A program made the translations under genes and the position numbers. The notes below the pieces were generated by a model. The model was not told the DNA's origin, made no database searches, and saw only the letters and a program-made list of their open reading frames with translations. Below, piece by piece: positions 1-4,735 of a DNA stretch of 5,065 bases. The DNA comes from Pseudomonadota bacterium. GTDB taxonomy: Bacteria; Pseudomonadota; Gammaproteobacteria; Xanthomonadales; Xanthomonadaceae. How positions within the stretch are numbered: the first letter of the stretch is position 1; each line of letters opens with the position of its first letter. The stretch lies in NCBI GenBank assembly GCA_023423605.1, contig JAFAFF010000299.1, forward strand, positions 1 to 5,065, written 5' to 3'.

Positions 1-1067
1 CCAAGATGGTCGACTTCGGAGGCTGGGACATGCCCATCCACTACGGCTCGCAGCTCGACGAGCACCATCTGGTCCGTCGCCAGGCCGGCATGTTCGACGT
101 CAGCCACATGACCGTGGTGGATCTTCGCGGTGAACAGGTCAAGCCGTTCCTGCGCCACCTGCTCGCCAACTCGGTGGACAAGCTGAAGGTGCCGGGCAAG
201 GCGCTGTATTCCTGCATGCTCAATACCCGTGGCGGCGTCATCGACGATCTCATCGTCTACTACCTGGCCGACGACTTCTTCCGCATGGTGGTCAACGCCG
301 CCACGCGCGAAAAGGACCTGGCGTGGCTGGGCGAGCAGGCACAGTCGTTCGGCGTGACGGTGCAGCAGCGTCCTGACCTGGCGATCATCGCCGTGCAGGG
401 ACCGCAGGCGCGCGACGCGGTGATCGGCCTGGTGGATGAAGGCGGGCGCGATGCGCTCGGCAGGCTTGCCCGCTTTGCTGCGACCGAGGTGAACTCCAGC
501 GAAGGCGAACCCCTGTTCGTGGCGCGTACCGGCTATACCGGCGAGGATGGTTTCGAGATCCTGCTGCCGCAGGACGCGGTGGTGGCGTTCTGGAACCGCC
601 TGCTGCAGGCCGGCGTCAAGCCGGCCGGGCTGGGCGCACGCGACACGCTGCGCCTGGAAGCGGGCATGAACCTGTATGGCCAGGACATGGACGAGGACAT
701 CACGCCCTACGAAGCCGCGCTGGGCTGGACGGTGTCCTTGGACGAAGGCCGTGACTTCATCGGCCGCGAGGTGCTGGAGGCGCAGAAGGCGGCTGGCAAC
801 GCGCGGCAGATGATCGGCGTGGTGATGGATGAGAAGGGCGTGCTGCGGCACGGCCAGGTGGTCACCACCGCCAGCGGCCAGGGCGAAATCCTGTCCGGCA
901 CGTTCTCGCCCAGCCTGGCCAAGGGCATCGCGTTCGCGCGCGTGCCGGCCGGTGACATCGGCGAGGTCAGCGTGGACATCCGTGGACGCCAGGTGCAGTT
1001 GCGCGTGGTGAAGTTCCCGTTCGTCCGCGAAGGCCAGGCACAGCCCGGCGTGCTTGCCGCCGAATGA
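1..1067 (+). CDS. gcvT: Aminomethyltransferase, glycine cleavage system T protein (5' partial)
   Basis: The T protein takes the aminomethyl group from lipoylated GcvH and passes the one-carbon unit to tetrahydrofolate, releasing ammonia, in the cytoplasm. The reading frame is already open at base 1: codon AAG at 3-5 precedes the ATG at 6, and family members have about 15 more residues before this point, so the ATG at 6 is an internal methionine and the true start lies outside the window. Counting from that Met, visible signatures are [10 protein letters not shown] (1-10), FDVSHM (30-35), the Asp pair at 80-81 in [11 protein letters not shown] (the conserved catalytic aspartate region), [11 protein letters not shown] (174-184), [18 protein letters not shown] (208-225) and the C-terminal barrel with SGTFSPSL (297-304). 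The frame ends at TGA 1065-1067, near the usual C-terminus, with no break. gcvH follows 92 bases later. The assignment is close to certain. Confidence 0.97.
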   Translation, partial: KMVDFGGWDMPIHYGSQLDEHHLVRRQAGMFDVSHMTVVDLRGEQVKPFLRHLLANSVDKLKVPGKALYSCMLNTRGGVIDDLIVYYLADDFFRMVVNAATREKDLAWLGEQAQSFGVTVQQRPDLAIIAVQGPQARDAVIGLVDEGGRDALGRLARFAATEVNSSEGEPLFVARTGYTGEDGFEILLPQDAVVAFWNRLLQAGVKPAGLGARDTLRLEAGMNLYGQDMDEDITPYEAALGWTVSLDEGRDFIGREVLEAQKAAGNARQMIGVVMDEKGVLRHGQVVTTASGQGEILSGTFSPSLAKGIAFARVPAGDIGEVSVDIRGRQVQLRVVKFPFVREGQAQPGVLAAE

Positions 1068-1083
1068 GTCGATGATGTCGGCG

Positions 1084-1103
1084 CGGGCCTGCCAGCAGGC
1101 CCG
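1084..1103 (+). other. Stem-loop between gcvT and gcvH
   Basis: CGGGCCTG (1084-1091) is the exact reverse complement of CAGGCCCG (1096-1103), with the four-base loop CCAG. It starts 16 bases after the gcvT stop. No T run follows directly; the nearest, six T at about 1129-1134, is some 25 bases downstream, so this is not a standard intrinsic terminator. It may stabilise the 3' end of a gcvT transcript or lower read-through into gcvH; the role is inferred. Confidence 0.5.
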
Positions 1104-1113
1104 GCCGGTTGGT

Positions 1114-1119
1114 TACACT
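1114..1119 (+). promoter_or_regulatory. Possible -10 element for gcvH
   Basis: TACACT matches four of six bases of TATAAT and lies about 40 bases before the gcvH start, where a promoter would be expected. No recognisable -35 box sits 16-18 bases upstream; that position overlaps the stem-loop at 1084-1103. If real, gcvH would have its own transcript besides read-through from gcvT. Weak evidence. Confidence 0.25.
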
Positions 1120-1159
1120 AGCCGCGTTTTTTCCACCCCTGTAATCCTGGAGCAGTGTC

Positions 1160-1555
1160 ATGAGCGAGATCCCCGGCGACCTGAAGTTCCTCAAGTCCCA
1201 CGAATGGGCGCGCGTCGAAGGCGACGGTCGCGTCACCGTGGGTATTTCCGATCATGCCCAGGGCCTGCTGGGCGACCTGGTCTATGTCGAGCTGCCTGAA
1301 GTCGGCGCTGAAGCGAAGGCCGGCGAAGCGATTGCGGTGGTCGAATCGGTCAAGGCCGCATCGGACGTCTACAGCCCGGTCAGCGGTACGGTCGTGGAAG
1401 TGAATTCATCCCTGTCGGACAAGCCGGAAACCATCAACGAGGATGCATACGGCGAAGGCTGGCTGTACGTGCTGGAAGGCGTGGACAGCGACGAACTCAA
1501 GGACCTGCTGGGACCGGACGACTATGCCGAGGTCCTGGACAACGACGACCACTGA
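1160..1555 (+). CDS. gcvH: Glycine cleavage system H protein (lipoyl carrier)
   Basis: GcvH carries the aminomethyl intermediate on a lipoyl arm between the P, T and L proteins of the glycine cleavage complex. The 131-residue product has the usual family length and is complete. It begins [20 protein letters not shown], has the [22 protein letters not shown] stretch (about 26-46), and carries the lipoylation motif [13 protein letters not shown] with Lys65 as the expected lipoylated residue. The C-terminal half has the conserved [11 protein letters not shown] segment (93-103) and an acidic tail. The start is supported by GGAG at 1149-1152, seven bases before the ATG. It follows gcvT on the same strand and is followed at once by a strong terminator, so it is the last gene of this unit. 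A new frame for gcvP is absent here. Confidence 0.98.
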   Translation: MSEIPGDLKFLKSHEWARVEGDGRVTVGISDHAQGLLGDLVYVELPEVGAEAKAGEAIAVVESVKAASDVYSPVSGTVVEVNSSLSDKPETINEDAYGEGWLYVLEGVDSDELKDLLGPDDYAEVLDNDDH

Positions 1556-1580
1556 CCGTCGTTGCGAAGGAAGACCAGAA

Positions 1581-1607
1581 GACCGCCCCCGTGGGCGGTC
1601 TTTTTTT
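1581..1607 (+). terminator. Intrinsic terminator after gcvH
   Basis: GACCGCCC (1581-1588) pairs perfectly with GGGCGGTC (1593-1600) across the loop CCGT, giving an eight-base-pair GC-rich stem directly followed by seven T (1601-1607). It starts 26 bases after the gcvH stop and should end the gcvT-gcvH transcript. Confidence 0.93.
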
Positions 1608-1621
1608 GTCGATGCATCGAC
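1608..1621. repeat. 14-base perfect palindrome
   Basis: GTCGATGCATCGAC is its own reverse complement over all 14 bases and abuts the T run of the gcvH terminator. It could be a binding site for a dimeric regulator, but a palindrome of this size is not very rare in 5 kb, and no gene with a promoter beside it is evident. Confidence 0.4.
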
Positions 1622-1702
1622 CGGTCATGGTTGCGGTGACGCTCGATGCCGGTGCGGAAAACGGGTGGACGACATGCCTTCGGCGGTCGTCGCAGGCCGA
1701 TG

Positions 1703-1719
1703 ATCGCGGTACCCGCGAT
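1703..1719. repeat. Short inverted repeat
   Basis: ATCGCGG (1703-1709) and CCGCGAT (1713-1719) are exact reverse complements separated by TAC. The pair lies 12 bases before the first T-tract repeat. The role is unknown. Confidence 0.4.
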
Positions 1720-1731
1720 GCTTCCCGGAGA

Positions 1732-1744
1732 GAATTTTTTTGCG
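1732..1744. repeat. T-tract repeat, copy 1
   Basis: GAATTTTTTTGCG, identical over 13 bases to 2031-2043 and lying 299 bases upstream of it. In copy 1 it leads directly into the dyad at 1742-1761. Confidence 0.6.
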
Positions 1745-1761
1745 CAAAACCGCGTTTGCGC
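1742..1761. repeat. Inverted repeat beside T tract
   Basis: GCGCAAA (1742-1748) is the reverse complement of TTTGCGC (1755-1761), with a six-base centre. The adjoining T7 run is on the 5' side of the dyad on the + strand, and reads as A7 on its 3' side on the minus strand, so it is not an intrinsic terminator in either direction. It may be a protein-binding site. Confidence 0.45.
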
Positions 1762-1916
1762 CATGCGCGGACGCGTCATCGGCGTGAAAAAAAAATGCGT
1801 GGTTGTTGAAGCGTTGTCGAACGCCCTGCAGGCCACGCGCTCATCGGGCCGGCGTGGCGGCGTGCGCGCGTCGTGTTTCTGCGTGTACGAAGAAAGTGCT
1901 TGTTTAAAGCAGTTTC

Positions 1917-1936
1917 CTGCACGTGTGTCAGTGCAG
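1917..1936. repeat. CTGCAC/GTGCAG dyad, upstream copy
   Basis: CTGCAC (1917-1922) and GTGCAG (1931-1936) form a six-base-pair dyad with an eight-base centre. The same arms recur at 2157-2188 in the leader of the histone-like gene. The sequence CGAGTGCATC that follows (1937-1946) also recurs at 2108-2117. Confidence 0.4.
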
Positions 1937-2030
1937 CGAGTGCATCGGCGTGTGTTCCCGCCTGCCGCGATATGGCGCGCGCAAGGGTGCATGCAGGTTG
2001 CCCGCGGGTCCTTTTCCGCAGTGCCCGCGT

Positions 2031-2043
2031 GAATTTTTTTGCG
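2031..2043. repeat. T-tract repeat, copy 2
   Basis: Second exact copy of GAATTTTTTTGCG, ending nine bases before the -35 box at 2052-2057. A T7 run here and an A8 run inside the promoter spacer give closely spaced homopolymer tracts that could bend the DNA at the promoter. Confidence 0.6.
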
Positions 2044-2051
2044 GGGGGTTG

Positions 2052-2080
2052 TTGACAGCAAAAAAAACCGTGATTAGGTT
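2052..2080 (+). promoter_or_regulatory. Predicted sigma70-type promoter of the histone-like gene
   Basis: A perfect TTGACA -35 box (2052-2057) is separated by 17 bases from TAGGTT (2075-2080), which keeps the TA...T positions of the -10 consensus. The spacer contains eight A (2060-2067). It faces the histone-like gene and no other gene lies between. The start of transcription would be near 2087, leaving a leader of roughly 275-280 bases before the ATG at 2365. The -35 and spacing are clear; the -10 is only partial. Confidence 0.55.
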
Positions 2081-2155
2081 TCGCCCAGCAGACCTTTACT
2101 GCCAGACCGAGTGCATCCGATCAACCGCCAGACGCGAAGCAGGCTACCGACATCC

Positions 2156-2189
2156 ACTGCACGTCGACAGACCGTGCAGACGGTGCAGT
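2156..2189 (+). promoter_or_regulatory. Two mutually exclusive stems in the leader
   Basis: CTGCACG (2157-2163) can pair with CGTGCAG (2173-2179). The overlapping ACTGCAC (2156-2162) can pair instead with GTGCAGT (2183-2189). Both stems are seven perfect base pairs and share the left arm, so only one can form at a time. This is the layout expected of a switching leader, but no ligand family is recognisable and nearby tandem copies of GTGCAG could give it by chance. Confidence 0.35.
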
Positions 2190-2218
2190 CTCCCCTGGCA
2201 GAACACACGAACCGTTTC

Positions 2219-2259
2219 GCAACGATGCAGGCTTCGCCGATCGAAGCGTGTTTCGTTGC
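2219..2259 (+). promoter_or_regulatory. Long stem-loop in the 5' leader of the histone-like gene
   Basis: GCAACGA (2219-2225) pairs with TCGTTGC (2253-2259). After one mismatch, 2227-2229 pairs with 2249-2251 (one G-U), and after another mismatch GCTTCG (2231-2236) pairs with CGAAGC (2242-2247) round a five-base loop. In all, 16 of 18 positions pair. No T run follows, so it is not a terminator. It lies about 105 bases before the start codon and is the strongest structure in the leader. It may act on mRNA stability or translation; that is inferred. Confidence 0.55.
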
Positions 2260-2285
2260 ATCCGTCACGGCGCGAACGACACGTC

Positions 2286-2313
2286 GGCGGTCCCCGCCAG
2301 CAGCATCGGCGGG
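2286..2313 (+). promoter_or_regulatory. Alternative GC-rich stems before the ribosome site
   Basis: CCCGCC (2293-2298) can pair with GGCGGG (2308-2313) over a nine-base loop, or CCGCC (2294-2298) can pair with GGCGG (2286-2290) over three bases. The stems end about 40 bases before the Shine-Dalgarno sequence and do not cover it. In GC-rich DNA such pairings are common. Confidence 0.25.
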
Positions 2314-2351
2314 TTCGATTCACCTGGGCGTTTCAACTCTCCATCACTGAC

Positions 2352-2357
2352 GAGGAG
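2352..2357 (+). promoter_or_regulatory. Ribosome binding site fixing the histone-like start
   Basis: GAGGAG sits seven bases before ATG 2365. The same frame is open further upstream to an ATG at 2248, but the extra 39 residues it would add are mixed in composition, unlike the Lys/Ala-rich protein, and that ATG lies inside the leader stem-loop with no such site before it. This settles the start at 2365. Confidence 0.85.
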
Positions 2358-2364
2358 CCATCCC

Positions 2365-2916
2365 ATGGCAACTGCGAAGAAGAAGCCCGCCGCCAAGAAG
2401 GCGGTGAAGAAGGCAGCCAAGAAAACCGCTGCCAAGAAGGTAGTGAAGAAGGTCGCGAAGAAGGCGGCTGCCAAGAAGGCAGTGAAGAAGGCCGCCAAGA
2501 AGACCACCGCCCGCAAGGCAACCGCCAAGAAGGCGACCGCCCGCAAGGCAGTGAAGAAGACGGCGAAGAAGGCGGCGAAGAAGACCACCGCCAAGAAGGC
2601 AGTGAAGAAGGCCGCCAAGAAGACCACCGCCCGCAAGGCGGCGAAGAAGGTCGCGCGCAAGCCCGCCAAGAAGGCTGCGACCAAGAAGTCGGCCACCCGC
2701 AAGGTCGCCAAGAAGGCGGTGAAGAAGGCGACCCGGAAGACGGCCGCACGCAAGGCCGCCCCGAAGAAGGCAGTGAAGAAGACGGCGGCGAAGAAGGCCG
2801 CCGCGAAGAAGGCGACCCGCAAGCCGGCCGCCAGGAAGGCTGCAAGCAAGCCGGCAGCGCGCCGCAAGAAGGCTGCGCCGGTAGCATTGCCGGCAACCCC
2901 GGCACCGCTGATCTAA
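2365..2916 (+). CDS. Histone H1-like lysine/alanine-rich DNA-binding protein
   Basis: The 183-residue product resembles the C-terminal tail of eukaryotic histone H1 and bacterial H1-like proteins (the HctB/AlgP kind); it should bind DNA non-specifically and compact or regulate the nucleoid. About 65 residues are Lys and about 62 Ala, the rest mostly Thr, Arg, Val and Pro. There is no Asp, Glu, Gly, Cys, aromatic, Asn, Gln or His: only ten amino acid types occur. From residue 5 to about 169 it is runs of KKA, KKT, RKA and KKAVKKAAKK units; the last 14 residues (APVALPATPAPLI region) are uncharged. Residues 36-52 recur exactly at 76-92. No folded domain, signal peptide or membrane segment is visible. 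Lys codons are almost all AAG, so the other frames of this stretch are also open and give misleading Glu/Gly-rich or hydrophobic translations. It stands alone, with its own promoter, leader and terminator. The family call is firm; the cellular role is inferred. Confidence 0.92.
   Translation: MATAKKKPAAKKAVKKAAKKTAAKKVVKKVAKKAAAKKAVKKAAKKTTARKATAKKATARKAVKKTAKKAAKKTTAKKAVKKAAKKTTARKAAKKVARKPAKKAATKKSATRKVAKKAVKKATRKTAARKAAPKKAVKKTAAKKAAAKKATRKPAARKAASKPAARRKKAAPVALPATPAPLI
2470..2519 (+). repeat. 50-base direct repeat in the histone-like gene, copy 1
   Basis: Identical over 50 bases to 2590-2639, in the same frame and offset by 120 bases (40 codons). It encodes residues 36-51 plus two bases of the next codon, the segment AKKAVKKAAKKTTARK. 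Identity at silent positions points to recent duplication or gene conversion rather than selection on the protein alone. Confidence 0.9.
2590..2639 (+). repeat. 50-base direct repeat in the histone-like gene, copy 2
   Basis: Second copy of the exact repeat, encoding residues 76-91. The bases just outside differ (T/C before, A/G after), which marks the limits of the identical block. Recombination between the copies would remove or add 40 codons without shifting the frame. Confidence 0.9.
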
Positions 2917-2940
2917 GCATCTCCCGATAGCCGTACCTGC

Positions 2941-2980
2941 AACCCCTTCTCCGTCAGCCCAGCGGAGGAGGGGTTTTTTT
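2941..2980 (+). terminator. Intrinsic terminator of the histone-like gene
   Basis: CCCCTTCTCCG (2943-2953) pairs with CGGAGGAGGGG (2963-2973) over a nine-base loop, 11 base pairs with one G-U. The AA at 2941-2942 can extend it into the first of seven T (2974-2980). It begins 24 bases after the stop codon. The T run is on the + strand only. Confidence 0.93.
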
Positions 2981-3020
2981 ATACGCCCATGTCGCGGCAG
3001 GTCGACGACGACGACGCATG

Positions 3021-3045
3021 AAAAAGGCGACCCGCAGGCCGCCTT
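3021..3045 (-). terminator. Intrinsic terminator of the serine hydrolase gene
   Basis: Read on the minus strand, AAGGCGGCC (3045-3037) pairs with GGTCGCCTT (3032-3024) round the loop TGCG, nine base pairs with one G-U, ending in a run of five T (3025-3021). It lies 25 bases after the hydrolase stop and faces the terminator at 2941-2980, so the two convergent genes are insulated from each other. Confidence 0.75.
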
Positions 3046-3070
3046 CTCCGGATGATCCTCCCGCCGCTGG

Positions 3071-4453
3071 TCAGCGCGGCGACGCGGTTGCCCGCGTGGA
3101 CGACGCGCCCTTGCGCTTGTCCTGCGCCGGTGTGCCTTCGACCATCAGGCTGTCGCTGCCGAAATCGGTATCGACATCCAGCCAGCGCTGCGCCGGCAGG
3201 CCGATCGCCGAATCCAGCACGGTGGGCAGCAGGCCGCTGGGCAGGCTGCTTTCACCATTCCACAGGATGGCGATGCCGAGATCGCGCTCGGGTACCAGTG
3301 CGACCAGGCCGCGATAGCCCTGCACGGCTCCGGCATGGAACACCACTTCGTGCCCGGCATAATCGAAGTTGCGCCAGCCCAGCGCATAGCCGGCCGAACG
3401 CAAGCGCTCACGGCGCCAGCCCGAACGCATCTCGCCCGGCGTGTTCACCAGGGTGGAATGCAGCGTGGCCAGCAACGGCGCAGGCAGCACGTCCGGGCGG
3501 TGGCCGGTCTGGGCCAGCAACCATTGCGCCATGTCGTTGGCGCTGGCGTTGACGCCGGCGGCCGGCGCCAGGCGGTAATACGTTGGCTTGGGCGTCAGCG
3601 ATACCCAGCCATTGCGGCTGCGGACATGCGGACGCGCCCAGCGCGAGCTGGCCTGGATGCCAGCCAGGCCGAGGCTGGCATCGTCCATGCCCAGGGGCTT
3701 GAACAGGCGCCGTTCGACAGCCTGTTCGTAGAAGCTGCCCGAGGCGGCATACACCACATCGCCGATCAGGCTGTAAGCCACGTTCTGGTAGGCGTAGCAA
3801 TCGCCCGGCAGGCACTTCAGCGGCGTGGACGCCAGCTTGTGGGTGAGCGTGTAGTACTCGGCATTGGCCTCGACGTCGCGGTCGTAGGCGTTGTACGGCA
3901 GCCCGACGCGGTGGCTGAGCAGATCGGCCACGCTCAGGCGCTCGGTGGCTTCGGGGCTGGACAACTGGAAACCCGGCACGTAGTCGGTGACCTTGCTGTC
4001 CCAGCGCAACGTGCCATCGTTGACCAGCAGGCCGGCCATGGTGCCGGCGAACGCCTTGGACAGCGACGCCAGCCGGAACACGGTATGCGAATCGACCGGC
4101 AACGGATTGCTGATGTCGGTGACGCCGTAACCGCGCGCACTCAGCACGCGTCCGCCCTGCACGATGGCCACCGCCATGCCCGGCACGCGTTCGCCGTAGG
4201 TGAGCTGGCGGGCCATGGCCTCGATATGCGCCACGTTGAAGCCGGGGGCGGGTGCCTGCACGTCCGCGGCCAGCCCGGTGCGGTAAGCGGCCGGCTGGGT
4301 ATGCACCGGCGTCGGCGTGGCCGGTTCGATGTTGGCGGGCATCGGCCGCAGGGCCGGCGTCTGCGCCGTGGTTGACATGGCCAAGGGCATGAGCATGCCC
4401 AGCATTCCGGTGGCCGCCGTGCGGAACGGACGACGCCTGCTGTTGTTCTTCAT
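3071..4453 (-). CDS. Exported serine hydrolase, beta-lactamase class C/PBP fold
   Basis: This 460-residue protein belongs to the serine beta-lactamase/D-alanyl-D-alanine peptidase/esterase superfamily (Pfam Beta-lactamase type). All three active-site motifs are present: S130-L-S-K133 (SxxK, nucleophile and general base), Y222-Q-N224 (YxN) and H373-A-G375 in place of KTG, as is usual in the esterase and class C-like branches. The start at 4453 gives a signal peptide: basic MKNNSRRRPFR, then a hydrophobic stretch (about 13-27) and probable cleavage near TTAQ-TPA (about 30). A Pro/Ala/Thr-rich linker (about 32-72) precedes the catalytic domain (about 73-420), and a polar basic tail ends it. The frame continues upstream to 4783, but those residues are Arg-rich and unlike the protein, and would bury the signal peptide. 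The ribosome site before 4453 is poor. The substrate cannot be read from the sequence; it may be a peptidoglycan peptidase, an esterase or a beta-lactamase. Antisense frames are shadows. Confidence 0.88.
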   Translation of the reverse strand: MKNNSRRRPFRTAATGMLGMLMPLAMSTTAQTPALRPMPANIEPATPTPVHTQPAAYRTGLAADVQAPAPGFNVAHIEAMARQLTYGERVPGMAVAIVQGGRVLSARGYGVTDISNPLPVDSHTVFRLASLSKAFAGTMAGLLVNDGTLRWDSKVTDYVPGFQLSSPEATERLSVADLLSHRVGLPYNAYDRDVEANAEYYTLTHKLASTPLKCLPGDCYAYQNVAYSLIGDVVYAASGSFYEQAVERRLFKPLGMDDASLGLAGIQASSRWARPHVRSRNGWVSLTPKPTYYRLAPAAGVNASANDMAQWLLAQTGHRPDVLPAPLLATLHSTLVNTPGEMRSGWRRERLRSAGYALGWRNFDYAGHEVVFHAGAVQGYRGLVALVPERDLGIAILWNGESSLPSGLLPTVLDSAIGLPAQRWLDVDTDFGSDSLMVEGTPAQDKRKGASSTRATASPR

Positions 4454-4735
4454 CGATGGGACCCGAGCGCGACTGCTGCGTTCGATTCTAATCCTGCTTT
4501 TCACCGTTGCACAAACAAAGCGAAGATGAATGCGCATCCTGTTGAAAAAGATGGCCTTTTGCCTCGTCTTCCAGCATTGCCGGAGCCGCCGGGCGGCATG
4601 GCGGGCCGGGGCGCATCGCCTGCGGCCGTGCCGGCGCTGGCGATGTTGCAGTGCATTGGCTAACGTACGCGCTCCCCCGTACCCGGAGTCGCAGATGCCT
4701 TCTTCCAGCCGCCTCCGGCGCGTGCCGGGTGACGC
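4454..4735. other. Divergent intergenic region
   Basis: The 282 bases separate the hydrolase and transporter genes, which are transcribed away from each other. The hydrolase side holds the possible promoter at 4485-4514. On the transporter side I see no convincing pair of boxes: TTGAAA at 4542-4547 has no acceptable -10 at the right distance, and TAACGT at 4661-4666 has only a poor -35. A small + strand frame (4530-4739) has Arg/Ala-rich content typical of chance frames in GC-rich DNA. Confidence 0.5.
4485..4514 (-). promoter_or_regulatory. Possible promoter of the serine hydrolase gene
   Basis: On the minus strand TAGAAT (4490-4485) matches five of six -10 bases, and TTGTGC (4514-4509) lies 18 bases upstream as a weak -35 (three of six). 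Transcription would begin near 4478, about 25 bases before ATG 4453, which also favours that start over the ATG at 4537. Confidence 0.4.

Larger units (their letters stand above)
1608..2051. other. Non-coding region upstream of the histone-like gene
   Basis: About 440 bases lie between the gcvH terminator and the promoter at 2052. Open frames exist on both strands (for example 1646-2032 + and 1522-2061 -), but they have irregular composition, no convincing ribosome site and no domain I recognise, and the minus-strand one runs through the gcvH terminator and into gcvH. What stands out is unlike the surrounding GC-rich genes: T7 at 1735-1741, A9 at 1787-1795 and T7 at 2034-2040, each flanked by GCG-type sequence, plus several short dyads. 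This suggests bent or protein-bound upstream DNA, or an unrecognised small RNA. I can support neither firmly. Confidence 0.45.

Noticed and set aside
1735..1761. T7 run plus hairpin as a terminator
   Set aside because: The T run precedes the hairpin on the + strand and is an A run on the minus strand, so neither direction fits.
1646..2032. 128-codon + strand frame in the gap
   Set aside because: It runs through the A/T tracts and dyads, is Arg/Cys-rich in the way chance frames are, and has no ribosome site. Conservation in relatives would be needed to revive it.
1522..2061. 179-codon minus-strand frame in the gap
   Set aside because: It overlaps the gcvH 3' end and its terminator, has mixed low-quality composition and no ribosome site or recognisable domain.
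2308..2326. tRNA T-arm-like sequence GGTTCGATTC
   Set aside because: The flanking bases do not form the five-pair T stem, and no acceptor, anticodon or D arm can be placed around it.
2111..2350. Possible 79-codon leader peptide before the histone-like gene
   Set aside because: It would need a GTG start without a Shine-Dalgarno sequence, and it crosses the strongest leader stem. Its end close to the ribosome site may be chance.
2265..2920. Hydrophobic Phe/Ala/Leu-rich and Ser/Pro-rich minus-strand frames, looking like membrane proteins
   Set aside because: They are the complement of Lys/Ala codons. The absence of stops comes from the repeat composition; no start signals are present.
1923..2930. 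Long + strand frame with Glu/Gly/Arg/Gln-rich repeats
   Set aside because: It is the shifted frame of the AAG-rich histone-like gene (read as GAA/GGA), with no ribosome site, and its first part crosses the promoter and leader.
3018..3317. 99-codon + strand frame beginning MKKATRR
   Set aside because: Its start lies at the hydrolase terminator and the rest is antisense to the hydrolase C-terminus.
3335..4375. 346-codon + strand frame antisense to the serine hydrolase
   Set aside because: The minus strand carries the intact active-site motifs and signal peptide. The antisense product shows no known domain and is Gly/Arg/His/Gln-rich, as expected of a shadow.
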